From NCBI RefSeq assembly GCF_017355985.1, contig NZ_JAFIQU010000001.1, forward strand, positions 1-64,000: a stretch of DNA of 64,000 bases. The letters run 5' to 3'. The translations under genes and the position numbers were made by a program. The notes below the pieces were generated by a model. The model had not been told where the DNA came from, did no database searches, and saw only the letters and a list, made by a program, of their open reading frames with translations. The first letter of the stretch is position 1, and every line of letters starts with the position of its first letter. Shown one piece after another: positions 1 to 9,266 of this stretch. Source of the stretch: Arenibaculum pallidiluteum. GTDB lineage: Bacteria > Pseudomonadota > Alphaproteobacteria > Azospirillales > Azospirillaceae.

Positions 1-68
1 CGTTCGACTTGCATGTGTTAGGCATGCCGCCAGCGTTCGTTCTGAGCCAGGATCAAACTCTCAGGTTC
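1..68 (-). rRNA. rrs: 16S ribosomal RNA, 5' end only
   Basis: The reverse strand reads AGAGTTTGATCCTGGCTCAG (rev. comp. of about 42-61) followed by the conserved AACGAACGCTGGCGGCATGC block. This is the universal beginning of bacterial 16S rRNA in its alphaproteobacterial form. The 5' end is placed near 68 by analogy with E. coli, where the mature RNA begins seven bases before AGAGTTTGATC. The rest of the gene runs out of the window to the left. Confidence 0.97.
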
Positions 69-397
69 TGTTCTCCACCAGGCCAGGCACAAAGCCCAAA
101 CCCAGCAGATCCGATGACCGCCACCGCGATCCCTGAGCACATTCGTCCTAGACGCATGTTACTGCAGATGTCGCTGATCGACGGTCGTGCTGGACGTCCG
201 AACCCGAACATCCCGCAGGCACCGTCGCCCGCGCATCCCTTCCGATCCTGTTCACTTGTCATAGATCCCGCGGCGTCTCCGCCGCACCCTGTCCGGCATC
301 GCTGCCGTCCGAGGGGCGCCTTATGTAGACCCATCGGCTCTGCCCGTCAAGGGCGTTTACCGGAAGTTCCTGGCGCGCCCGGCGTCGCCGCCGGATG
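69..397 (-). other. rRNA operon leader
   Basis: This transcribed, non-coding stretch lies between the predicted rrn start (about 397) and mature 16S. On the minus strand it carries a GACAAGTGAAC stretch followed by GGAAGGGATGCG around 225-262, which resembles the boxA/RNase III processing part of alphaproteobacterial rRNA leaders. The small reading frames that cross it have no family resemblance and I leave them out. The exact processing sites cannot be read from one side of the 16S gene. Confidence 0.6.
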
Positions 398-403
398 AGC
401 TCA

Positions 404-432
404 TTTATAGGAACCCGGTCCCACCCCGTCAA
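404..432 (-). promoter_or_regulatory. rrn promoter
   Basis: On the minus strand a -35 TTGACG (427-432) is separated by exactly 17 bases from a -10 TATAAA (404-409). This is one of the closest sigma-70 matches in the window and points at the 16S gene about 330 bases downstream. The predicted start is near 397. Confidence 0.75.
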
Positions 433-734
433 GCACAGAAATCGTCGACCGATCTGCACCGACACCAAGTCCGCTACGCATTACATAAAATCTCACTGCA
501 GTACCGACGGCCAGATCGACCGGACCGATACAACAACGATATTTTACGTTATTCGAAGCCTTCATCGGATCGGCGCACGGTGATTGACACCCTCGCGCAA
601 CCGATGATTTTTGACTTGGTCCGCGGCGAGACCCCACCAAAGGGGCTCAGTCGCGGAAGCGGGCTTATATGCGGTCCCGGCACCGTCTGTAAAGGGGCAT
701 TCGACGGTCCGGGTCCAGACGGCCTGCGCCGCGC
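433..734. other. gene-free stretch between pobA and the rrn promoter
   Basis: About 300 bases between the pobA stop and the rrn promoter. I see no coding sequence with support here. The part from about 470 to 560 is more AT-rich than the surroundings, which would suit an UP-element or additional rrn promoters, but I could not find a second well-spaced hexamer pair. No convincing terminator for pobA was found. Confidence 0.4.
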
Positions 735-2081
<1,347 letters not shown>

Positions 2082-2129
2082 TCAGCGCCTCGCGAATTCG
2101 TCGAGGTGGTTCGCGACTGCGTCGACAGT

Positions 2130-2165
2130 GCTTCGGGCTGGGCTTCGGGCTGGGCTTCGGGCTGG
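2130..2165. repeat. three tandem 12-bp repeats
   Basis: The unit GCTTCGGGCTGG occurs three times without a mismatch (2130-2141, 2142-2153, 2154-2165). The array lies just 3' of dctM and before the pobA control region. It is one of three 3-copy arrays of 12 or 13 bp in this window, all intergenic. Confidence 0.9.
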
Positions 2166-2170
2166 GTCGC

Positions 2171-3490
2171 TCAGGCGAAGGCGTGCACCAGGGCCAGTGC
2201 CAGCACCGGGAACAGCGCGACCATGACCAGGCGCAGCAGGTCCGCGGCAAGGAACGGCATGACGCCTCGATAGGTCTCCGCGATCGGCACGTCGCGTGCG
2301 ATTGCGCTGATCAGGAAGACGTTCAGCCCGATGGGCGGCGCCGTCAGCCCGATGCCCACCACCATCAGCACGAGAATGCCGAACCAGATCGCGACATCAT
2401 CGGGGGGCATGCCGAAATCCAGCGCCGAGATGATGGGGAAGAACACCGGGAGGGTCAGCAGAATCATCGCCAGCTCGTCCATCACGGCTCCGAGCACGAT
2501 ATAGCAGACAAGGATCAGCGCCAGGATCAGGTAGGGCGGCAGCGCCGCATCCGCCAGCAGCATTGCCGTCTCGGCCGGAAGCTGCGAGAGCGCGAGGAAG
2601 GCGTTGAAGACCTCGGCCCCCAGCAGGATCAGAAAAATCATCGCCGAGGTCTCGGCCGTCTGGCGCAGGCTCGCCCGGACCTCGCGCCAGGGCAGCGTTC
2701 CGCGCAGGAGACCGATCGCGAACATGGAAACGGCCCCCACCGCCGCGCCTTCGGTCGGGGTGAAGATGCCGCCGTAGATGCCGCCCACGACGATCACGGC
2801 GACGAGGATCGCCGGCCAGATCCTGAGCAGCGAGCTCCTTCGCTCGACCCAGCCCACCGGCGGATGGGCGGGACCCGCCCCGGGATCCCGGCGCACCACG
2901 AGCGCGATCACGGCGATATAGGACAGCGCGGCCAGGACTCCCGGAATCAGCGCCGCCTGGAACAGCTTTGCGATGTTCTGCTCGGTGGTGATCGCATAGA
3001 CCACGAGAATCACGGAGGGCGGAATCAGGATTCCCAGCGTGCCGCCCACCGCGATCGTACCGGTGGAGAGTCCCTTGCCGTAGTTGAAACGCCGCAGTTC
3101 GGGAAGCGCCGCGCGGCCGAAGGTGGCGGTGGTGGCGACGGAGGAGCCGCAGATGGCGCCGAAGGCGGTGCAAGCCCCGATCACCGCCATGGCGAGACCG
3201 CCGCGCCGGTGCCCGACGAAGTTGCTGGCGGTCCGGAACAGGTCGGTGGCAAGGCCCGAACGCTCGGCGAAGGCGCCCATCATGATGAAGAGCGGAATCA
3301 CCGAGATCGTATAGTTGGAGAACAGGTAGTAGGGCGTCGACTTCAGGTAGTTCAGGAAGACCGGGACGCCGCCGAGATAGGCATAGCCCGCGCTGCCCGC
3401 CACCAGCATGGCCAAGCCGACCGGCATGCGGATCGCCATCAGCCCCAGCATTCCGGCAAATCCGAACGCCGCGATCGTTAGACCGTTCAT
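2171..3490 (-). CDS. dctM: TRAP transporter large permease (DctM)
   Basis: Large membrane subunit of a tripartite ATP-independent periplasmic transporter. It moves an organic acid across the inner membrane using the ion gradient. The 439 residues are highly hydrophobic, with about 12 likely segments, and show the family signatures GLATDLF, GSSVATTATFG, GTLGILIPPS and FTPTEGAAVGA. The ATG at 3490 overlaps the dctQ stop as ATGA, which fixes the start and implies translational coupling. Together with dctQ and dctP it forms one left-reading operon. Substrate unknown; an aromatic acid is plausible because pobA follows. Confidence 0.93.
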   Translation of the reverse strand: MNGLTIAAFGFAGMLGLMAIRMPVGLAMLVAGSAGYAYLGGVPVFLNYLKSTPYYLFSNYTISVIPLFIMMGAFAERSGLATDLFRTASNFVGHRRGGLAMAVIGACTAFGAICGSSVATTATFGRAALPELRRFNYGKGLSTGTIAVGGTLGILIPPSVILVVYAITTEQNIAKLFQAALIPGVLAALSYIAVIALVVRRDPGAGPAHPPVGWVERRSSLLRIWPAILVAVIVVGGIYGGIFTPTEGAAVGAVSMFAIGLLRGTLPWREVRASLRQTAETSAMIFLILLGAEVFNAFLALSQLPAETAMLLADAALPPYLILALILVCYIVLGAVMDELAMILLTLPVFFPIISALDFGMPPDDVAIWFGILVLMVVGIGLTAPPIGLNVFLISAIARDVPIAETYRGVMPFLAADLLRLVMVALFPVLALALVHAFA

Positions 3491-3999
3491 CGGGATCCCT
3501 TGGCCAGGCGCGTGGCCGTCACGAAGGCCACGGCGGCAAGCACCGCCGCCATGGCGGAGCAGGCCGCCACGGCATAGCCGATGGGAAGCTGCCGAACCAT
3601 GGAGGTCGTCCCGCTCGCCAGGCTGTCGCGGGCTCCGAGCAGGAGATGCCAAGCGATCAGCACGGCGGCGATGCCGTAGACGATGTCCCAGACGGCATCC
3701 AGCAGGTCTCGCGCGCGCCGGGGCAGGCGTCCCGTGAAGCTGTCCACGATGATGTTGCCGCGGGCGGCCTGGCACAGAGGAAGGAAGGAGAAGGCCGCGA
3801 CCGCCGTCGAGATCTGCACGATCTCGAAGTCGCCGGAGATCCCCTCGTCGAGAAGCCACCGCATCAGGACGCTGGCCGTGACGAGGCAGGCCACCGCGAG
3901 CATGAGCACGCCGCCCGCCAGGGCAAGCCCCTCGGCCAGGGCGCGGAGGCCCCGGCCGAGGACGCCTGCACGCTCCTCCGGAAGATCGTCCGAGACCAC
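3487..3999 (-). CDS. dctQ: TRAP transporter small permease (DctQ)
   Basis: Small four-helix membrane subunit of the TRAP transporter, 170 residues, the usual size. The likely membrane segments are near residues 25-45, 60-80, 100-122 and 140-160. The family feature of a conserved Trp/Asp-rich segment after helix 1 is seen as RWLLDEGISGDFEIVQ. The start is 10 bases after the dctP stop and the end overlaps dctM by four bases. Confidence 0.9.
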   Translation of the reverse strand: MVSDDLPEERAGVLGRGLRALAEGLALAGGVLMLAVACLVTASVLMRWLLDEGISGDFEIVQISTAVAAFSFLPLCQAARGNIIVDSFTGRLPRRARDLLDAVWDIVYGIAAVLIAWHLLLGARDSLASGTTSMVRQLPIGYAVAACSAMAAVLAAVAFVTATRLAKGSR

Positions 4000-4009
4000 C
4001 CCCCGTCCC

Positions 4010-5059
4010 TCACGCCTTCTCGTACTTCGCGATCAGCTCGCGCACGGTTTCGAGAAGCTTGGGACCGTCGACGTTGCGCTCCTTCATCTGCCTGGCCCAG
4101 TCCTCGACCACCGGCCGCGTCGCCGCCTCCCAGCGCGCGGTCTCGGCCTCGCTCAGGGTGACGATCGTCCCGCTCTTGCGGTTCACCTGCTCGATCACCT
4201 TCGGCGTGCTGTTGTCGAAGGCGACGGAAGCCATGCGCGCCGCCGCCTGCCCCGAGTTCCTGACGACGACGTCCTTCAGGTCCGCCGGCAGGGAATCGAA
4301 CTTGGCGTTGTTCATCGCCAGGATGAAGGCCGTGTTGTAGAAGGAGCGCTGCCCTGGCAGCTCGGTGTGGAATTTCACGAGCTCGTCCAGCTTCACCGAG
4401 GGAACGACCTCCCAGGGAACGACGGCGCCGTTGATCACGCGCTGGGAGATCGACTCCGGCACCTGCGGCACCGGCATGCCGACCGCCGTCGCGCCGAGCG
4501 CCTTCAGGGCCTCGCCGGCGACGCGCGTCGGGAAGCGGATCTTCAGCCCCTTGAGATCCTCCATCCTCTCGACCTTGCGGTCCGTGTGGAAGACGCCCCG
4601 GTCATGGGTGAAGAGGCAGATCGGACGGACCTCGCGGAACTCGTCCGCAATGTGCTTCTCGGCATACTCCTGGAAAGCCAGAGAGTTCACGCGCGAGCTG
4701 CGGTGGGAGACGAAGGGGCTCTCAATGGCCTCGCTGCGCGGAAAGCGTCCGGAGGTGTAGCCGAGCACCGTCCAGACCAGGTCGACCACGCCGTCTCGGG
4801 CCTGGTCGTAGAGCTGCGGCGGCGCTCCGCCGAGCTGCATGGACGGGAAGAGCTGGATGCGCAGCCGCCCGGCCGAATCCTCCTCGACCTTGCGCGCCCA
4901 CGGGGCCAGGAAGTTCGTCGGCACGTTGGCGGCCGGCGGCAGGAAATGGTGGAGCTTCAGCGTGACCTGCGCGGCCTGGGCATAACCCTCGCGCAGCACG
5001 GCCGGGGCGGCGACGGCGCCAGCGGCAATGGACAGGAAACTGCGACGGCTGACCTTCAT
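4010..5059 (-). CDS. dctP: TRAP transporter substrate-binding protein (DctP)
   Basis: Periplasmic solute receptor of the TRAP system, 349 residues. The N terminus reads SRRSFLSIAAGAVAAPAVL, a Tat-like twin-arginine signal peptide with likely cleavage near residue 28 (GYAQA). The family core follows: LKLHHFLPP, FPSMQLGG, and LKGLKIRFPTRVAGEALKALGA, whose Arg is the canonical carboxylate-binding residue of DctP proteins. It therefore probably binds a carboxylic acid. First gene of dctPQM, with an AGGGAGGAT ribosome site before the ATG and a predicted promoter about 260 bases upstream. Confidence 0.93.
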   Translation of the reverse strand: MKVSRRSFLSIAAGAVAAPAVLREGYAQAAQVTLKLHHFLPPAANVPTNFLAPWARKVEEDSAGRLRIQLFPSMQLGGAPPQLYDQARDGVVDLVWTVLGYTSGRFPRSEAIESPFVSHRSSRVNSLAFQEYAEKHIADEFREVRPICLFTHDRGVFHTDRKVERMEDLKGLKIRFPTRVAGEALKALGATAVGMPVPQVPESISQRVINGAVVPWEVVPSVKLDELVKFHTELPGQRSFYNTAFILAMNNAKFDSLPADLKDVVVRNSGQAAARMASVAFDNSTPKVIEQVNRKSGTIVTLSEAETARWEAATRPVVEDWARQMKERNVDGPKLLETVRELIAKYEKA

Positions 5060-5413
5060 GGACGATCCTCCCTGAAACCATGGTCCCTGCGCCCGTGTCG
5101 CGCCCCGGGCGGAAGGCCCGCCCAGGTCGCGCCAGGCTTTTCGTTACGGTCCCGCCTCAAGGAGAAGAAGCTCTCCCGCGGAGGACCCTTGCCCGACGAC
5201 ACTACCCCATTCCCACGCCGGTGGGAGCCCGTTCCACGGGCGGCCCACCGGCGGCATCCGGTGCCCTTCCGCCGCGCGTTGTGCCGGCACGGCGGGCGCT
5301 TATCGTACCGATGTTTCTATTTCGAACATTCAGTCAGGCCAACGGGCGTGTCAAGGCCGGCCCGGCCCCCCCGTCCTGGATCGCCGCAGGACGGCGCCGT
5401 CGCACTCGCCGCC
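5060..5413. other. 354-bp control region upstream of dctPQM
   Basis: No gene is supported here. On the minus strand it contains a perfect -35 TTGACA with an inverted repeat over the -10 position (see separate entry) and, between that promoter and dctP, a hairpin TCCCAC-GCCG-GTGGGA at 5211-5226. The hairpin has no T-run and would lie in a 260-base 5' leader of the transporter mRNA. Confidence 0.5.
5311..5354 (-). promoter_or_regulatory. dctPQM promoter with overlapping operator
   Basis: Minus strand: TTGACA at 5349-5354, 17-base spacer, weak -10 GAATGT at 5326-5331. An imperfect inverted repeat with ATGTTTC (5311-5317) facing TCGAACAT (5322-5329) covers the -10 and start region. This is a typical repressor position. 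The dyad recalls IclR-family boxes, but that assignment is only a suggestion. Confidence 0.5.
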
Positions 5414-6409
5414 TCATTCGGCCGCGATACGCGCCTCGGCGGCCCGCTCGCGCACCGTGTCGATCGCGTCCACGATCTCGTCGGACTCGTAATGGTGCAG
5501 CATGTGTCCACGGCCGCCCAGGGCCCGGAGCTCGCTGCCCGGGATGGCCTCGTGCAGGCGGGCGGCGTGGTGCTCGAAGGTGGCGATCCTGTCATCCGTG
5601 CCCGCCACGATCACCACCGGGAGCCGCAGCTCGCCGTAGCGCGCCTCGAGCCCCGCCGCCCCGGAGACCATCAGCGCGGTCTCCTCGGCACTGGCGCGGA
5701 GCTGCCCCGGACGCAGGGAGAGGCCGAGCGGGAATTCGGCTGCGAATCGCTCGGGCACGGGCTGGGGCGCGAACATCCTCGCGATCAGCTTGGGCGCCAG
5801 CGCTCTCCCGAGCAGAGGCGAGACGGTGTGGCGCATGACGTCACCGATGACGGGAATGGCGGGCGGCGTCAGCAGGAAGGTGTCGGCGCGCAAGGTAGGG
5901 AAATAGTAGCCGGAGACGAGGACCAGCCCGGCGACACGCTGCGGGTGGTCCAGGGCCAGCCTGAGCGCAACCTGCGTCCCCCAGGAATGGCCGAGGAGCA
6001 GGGCACGCTCGATTCCGAGCCGTTCCAGGGCCGCGTCCACCAGGGCGGCCTGGGCGGCGGCGCTCCAGAGCCGGCCGCGTGGCCGGTCGCTGTGGCCATA
6101 GCCGGGCCGGTCGAAGACGATGACCCTGTAGCGGCGCGCCATCGCATCGACGAGCCCGCTGATCTCCATGTCGGCGATCATCGCCCCGTTGCCGTGCAGA
6201 ACCAGCAGCACCGGCCCGCCGCCGCCGGTGTCGACGAAATGCAGCCGCACGCCGTCGACCTCGACGAACTTCCCGGTCGGCGGATGCGCACGCTCGGCAC
6301 GGCGCGTCTCCCGCCTGACATAGAGGGCTGCCGCGCCGAGCAAGGCAGCGGCGCCGATGCCCGCCGCCAAGCCCCAGCCGGACCGATGGGTATTCCGGTT
6401 CCTGAGCAT
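5414..6409 (-). CDS. membrane-anchored alpha/beta hydrolase
   Basis: Serine hydrolase of the alpha/beta fold, 331 residues. An N-terminal hydrophobic segment (residues 12-30) is followed by an Arg-rich stretch, so it is likely anchored in the inner membrane. The oxyanion-hole HGNG is near residue 71, and the nucleophile elbow GHSWG near 140-144. The acid Asp is probably in GTDDR near 270 and the His in GRGHMLHH near 297. Substrate unknown; ester or peroxide hydrolysis are both possible. It stands between the TRAP promoter region and the ferredoxin gene with no obvious operon partner. Confidence 0.85.
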   Translation of the reverse strand: MLRNRNTHRSGWGLAAGIGAAALLGAAALYVRRETRRAERAHPPTGKFVEVDGVRLHFVDTGGGGPVLLVLHGNGAMIADMEISGLVDAMARRYRVIVFDRPGYGHSDRPRGRLWSAAAQAALVDAALERLGIERALLLGHSWGTQVALRLALDHPQRVAGLVLVSGYYFPTLRADTFLLTPPAIPVIGDVMRHTVSPLLGRALAPKLIARMFAPQPVPERFAAEFPLGLSLRPGQLRASAEETALMVSGAAGLEARYGELRLPVVIVAGTDDRIATFEHHAARLHEAIPGSELRALGGRGHMLHHYESDEIVDAIDTVRERAAEARIAAE

Positions 6410-6592
6410 TCCTACTCCCCTGCGGGTCCGGCACGGTGCCGTCCCATTTGCCTTTGCCCCGGATGGGGCCGCAGTCGGGAACCGAAACGCCCCCCGATGG
6501 TTCCGAGCGCGGGTCGCTGCCGCTCGAACCGCCGCGGCGTGCCGTCGGCCCGGTGCCGTCGGACGGGCAGGGTCTCCTGAGTTCGGGGTCCG

Positions 6593-6796
6593 CTATTCGG
6601 CGGCGATCGCGAGGGCGGAGGATGCGTGTTCGTCCAGCAGGTCGGCGATGGCCGGGGCGCATTTCCCGCATTGCGGGCGCACGCCGCAGGCGGCATAGAC
6701 CCCGGCGACGGTGCGGGGTGAAGCCTCGGCGATGGCGGCACGGATGCGGCGCTCCGTCAGCGCGTTGCAGATGCAGACATACATGGGCGGAGCCAT
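6593..6796 (-). CDS. bfd: Bfd-type [2Fe-2S] ferredoxin
   Basis: Bacterioferritin-associated ferredoxin-like protein, 67 residues. The four cluster ligands are visible as CIC near the N terminus and CGKC about 32 residues later, the Bfd spacing. Bfd proteins normally pass electrons to bacterioferritin to release stored iron. The ATG at 6796 (MAPPMYVC) has a weak GGAAC ribosome site; the internal ATG at 6784 (MYVC) matches the usual Bfd N terminus and is an equally good start. It follows norB by about 50 bases on the same strand, so it may be expressed with the denitrification genes. Confidence 0.88.
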   Translation of the reverse strand: MAPPMYVCICNALTERRIRAAIAEASPRTVAGVYAACGVRPQCGKCAPAIADLLDEHASSALAIAAE

Positions 6797-6847
6797 GGTG
6801 TTCCGGGAAAGAAGGGGAGAGGCCGTGCAAGGCCCCTCCCCCATGCG

Positions 6848-9124
6848 TCACTCGGCCGGCTGGACGGCCGTCGGGATGCGGGCCTTGGCCCTGCCCTTCC
6901 CGCCCCGGACCAGCCGGTAGGCGAAGTAGGCGAGCACCAGGGCGCCGATGCTGAAGACGATGTCCCCGGGCACGCGCATCCACACCAGCGTCTCCATAGT
7001 CGGAGAGTGGATGATCTCCGCCGAGCGGGCGTACCAGGTGCCGATCGTGATGCTGTGCCACGCCTGGTAGGCCCCGGCCGGGAACAGCGACAGGAAGGAC
7101 ATCATCGCCAGCCCGCAGTTCAGCAGCCAGAAGGTCGCCTTCAGCAGGCCGTCGTTCCAGGCGAGGCGGCTCGCCAGGCCGCGCAGGCAGAAGAGCATGA
7201 GGCCGATGCCCAGCATGCCGTAGACGCCGAAGAGCGCGGTGTGCCCGTGGTTCGCCGTCAGGTTCATGCCCTGCACGTAGTAGAGCGCGATCGGCGTGTT
7301 GATCAGGAAGCCGAAGACGCCGGCGCCGAGCAGGTTCCAGAACGACACCGCGACGAAGAACAGGATCGGCCACTTGTAGGTCTGCACCCAGGGCGCCGCC
7401 TTGCTGTGCCGGTAGGTCTCGAAGGCCTCGCCGCCGACCAGCGCCAGCGGAACCACCTCGAGGGCGGAGAACACCGCGCCCACCGCGATCACCGAGACCG
7501 GCGTGCCGGAGAAGTACCAGTGGTGCGCCGTGCCGAGCACGCCGCCCGAGAGGAACACGATCGTACTCGCAAGGACCGCGACGTTCGCGGTATGGGCGCG
7601 CACCAGCCCCAGGCGCACGAAGAGAAGGCTGATCACGGCCGTCGCGAAGACCTCGAATAAGCCCTCGACCCACAGGTGGACGACCCACCAGCGCCAGTAC
7701 TCGACCATGCTGATGTGGGTGTGCTTGCCCCACATGAAGCCGGCCGCATAGAAGAGGCCGATCGCGATGGTGGACAGGAACATCACCAGCAGAACCGGCT
7801 TGCTCTCGTCCGATCGGGTCAGGGCCGGCCACAGGGCGCGACCGACGAGGACCAGCCAAAGCATCAGGCCGATGAAGAGCAGGATCTGCCAGAAGCGGCC
7901 GAGATCGACGTATTCCCAGCCCTGATGGCCGAACCACCAGTTCGCGTCGAGATCCAGGACCTGCTGCACGCCGAGCCATTCCCCGAACAGCGAGCCGACG
8001 ACCACCAGGACCAGTGCGGCCCACAGCACGTTGACGCCGAGACGCTGGAAGCGCGGCTCGTGTCCGGAGATCGCGGGCGCGATGTAGAGGCCGGTCGCCA
8101 GCCAGGCGGTGGCGATCCAGAACACCGCGAGCTGCGTGTGCCACGTGCGCGTCACCGCATAGGGCAGGATCTGGCTGAGCGGAATGCCGTAGAAATCGTG
8201 GCCCTCCACCGCATAGTGCGCTGTCACTGCGCCCAGGGTGATCTGGGCCAGGAACAGGCCGATCACCGTCAGGAAGTACTTGCCCGTCGCCTTCATGGAG
8301 GGCGTGGGCTTCAGGGCGAGCAGCGGATCGGCCGCGGGCGGCGTCACATGCTCGTCGTGGGGGCTGCGCGCATGATACCAGACCAGCGCCCCGATGCCGG
8401 CGACCAGCAGCACGACGCTGAGGACCGACCACATCACGTTCGGCGTGGAGGGATAGTTTCCGACCAGCGGCTCGTGCGGCCAGTTCGCGGTATAGGTCAC
8501 GTCCTCGCCGGGCCGCTCGGTGGTCGCAGCCCAGGCCGTCCAGAAGAAGAAGGCCGCGATGTCCGCCCGCCGGCCGGCATCCGGGACCGCGCGATCGGCG
8601 ATCGCGTACTGCTCGCGCAGGGGCGAAAGCGCGGGATCGTCGCCCAGCAGCGCCTCGTAGTGGCGTGCGACCTGCCGGATGGCCGCGGCGCGGTCGGCGG
8701 AGACCGCGATCGTCGCCGAGGCCGCGTCGTAGGTGTTGGCCCGCATCTCGGCCCGCAGGCGCTCGCGGAGCGCGGCCTGCTGCTCGGCGCCGATCGCGGC
8801 GAAAGCCCTTCCGTGCTCGCGCGCCGCCCAGACATCGAGCAGCGCCAGCGCCTCCCGGTGCAGCCAGTCGGCCGACCAGTCGGGCGCGACGTAGCCGCCA
8901 TGGCCCCAGATGGAGCCGACCTGCATGCCGCCCATGGACTGCCATGCGAGGCGGCCCTGCCGGATGTCGTCGAGGATGTAGAGCACGGCGCCATCGGCCG
9001 CGACGATGCGCGCGGGCTCCGGCGGCGCCTCACGGTGGATCTGCCGGCCCATCAGCCCCAGGGCGACGAACGACGCCGCCATCACCAGGGCCAGGACAAG
9101 CCAAAGTCGCTTTATCTCAGCCAT
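6848..9124 (-). CDS. norB: quinol-dependent nitric oxide reductase (qNorB)
   Basis: Single-subunit enzyme that reduces two NO to N2O with quinol electrons in the inner membrane. The 758 residues fit qNor rather than cNor NorB (about 450). An N-terminal extension with one helix, then a periplasmic domain of about 200 residues replacing NorC, then about 12 helices of the heme-copper oxidase fold. The haem and FeB histidines lie in segments such as RTWHTQL, WGKHTHIS, GTAHHWY and ANHGHTALFG. The ATG at 9124 has AGGAAA upstream and avoids a non-conserved extension. It follows nirK by 142 bases without its own TTG-N8-CAA box. No norC, norQ or norD is seen, in keeping with qNor. Confidence 0.95.
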   Translation of the reverse strand: MAEIKRLWLVLALVMAASFVALGLMGRQIHREAPPEPARIVAADGAVLYILDDIRQGRLAWQSMGGMQVGSIWGHGGYVAPDWSADWLHREALALLDVWAAREHGRAFAAIGAEQQAALRERLRAEMRANTYDAASATIAVSADRAAAIRQVARHYEALLGDDPALSPLREQYAIADRAVPDAGRRADIAAFFFWTAWAATTERPGEDVTYTANWPHEPLVGNYPSTPNVMWSVLSVVLLVAGIGALVWYHARSPHDEHVTPPAADPLLALKPTPSMKATGKYFLTVIGLFLAQITLGAVTAHYAVEGHDFYGIPLSQILPYAVTRTWHTQLAVFWIATAWLATGLYIAPAISGHEPRFQRLGVNVLWAALVLVVVGSLFGEWLGVQQVLDLDANWWFGHQGWEYVDLGRFWQILLFIGLMLWLVLVGRALWPALTRSDESKPVLLVMFLSTIAIGLFYAAGFMWGKHTHISMVEYWRWWVVHLWVEGLFEVFATAVISLLFVRLGLVRAHTANVAVLASTIVFLSGGVLGTAHHWYFSGTPVSVIAVGAVFSALEVVPLALVGGEAFETYRHSKAAPWVQTYKWPILFFVAVSFWNLLGAGVFGFLINTPIALYYVQGMNLTANHGHTALFGVYGMLGIGLMLFCLRGLASRLAWNDGLLKATFWLLNCGLAMMSFLSLFPAGAYQAWHSITIGTWYARSAEIIHSPTMETLVWMRVPGDIVFSIGALVLAYFAYRLVRGGKGRAKARIPTAVQPAE

Positions 9125-9229
9125 TTCATTTTCCTGCTTTGACCTCGTGTGAGGCCGTGGGGCGGGGCGGGAAGACGGCCGGCCGGAGGCCGGACCCGTC
9201 ACGCGCCCCGGGAAATGCCCATGCGGAAA

Positions 9230-9254
9230 GGAGGGGACCCTGCGGGCCCCCTCC
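9230..9254 (-). terminator. hairpin between nirK and norB
   Basis: GGAGGGG and CCCCTCC enclose an inner CCC-TGC-GGG stem, giving about ten strong pairs. On the minus strand no T-run follows, so it is more likely an attenuating or mRNA-stabilising structure at the 3' end of nirK than a full terminator, allowing read-through into norB. Confidence 0.5.
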
Positions 9255-9266
9255 TCCGGTCTGCGC

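Noticed and set aside
584-612. Plus-strand TTGACA with ATTTTT as a promoter
   Set aside because: No plus-strand gene follows; it points antisense into pobA and the -10 is poor.
3683-6580. 965-residue open frame on the plus strand
   Set aside because: Antisense shadow of dctQ, dctP and the hydrolase in GC-rich DNA.
5841-8945. 1034-residue open frame on the minus strand
   Set aside because: It is the +1 shadow of the hydrolase, bfd and norB genes; its Arg/Ala/Gly-rich composition has no family signature, while all three overlapped genes are clear.
9130-9150. Possible Nnr box before norB (TTGACCTCGTGTGA)
   Set aside because: Only the left half matches; the required CAA at the right end is missing.
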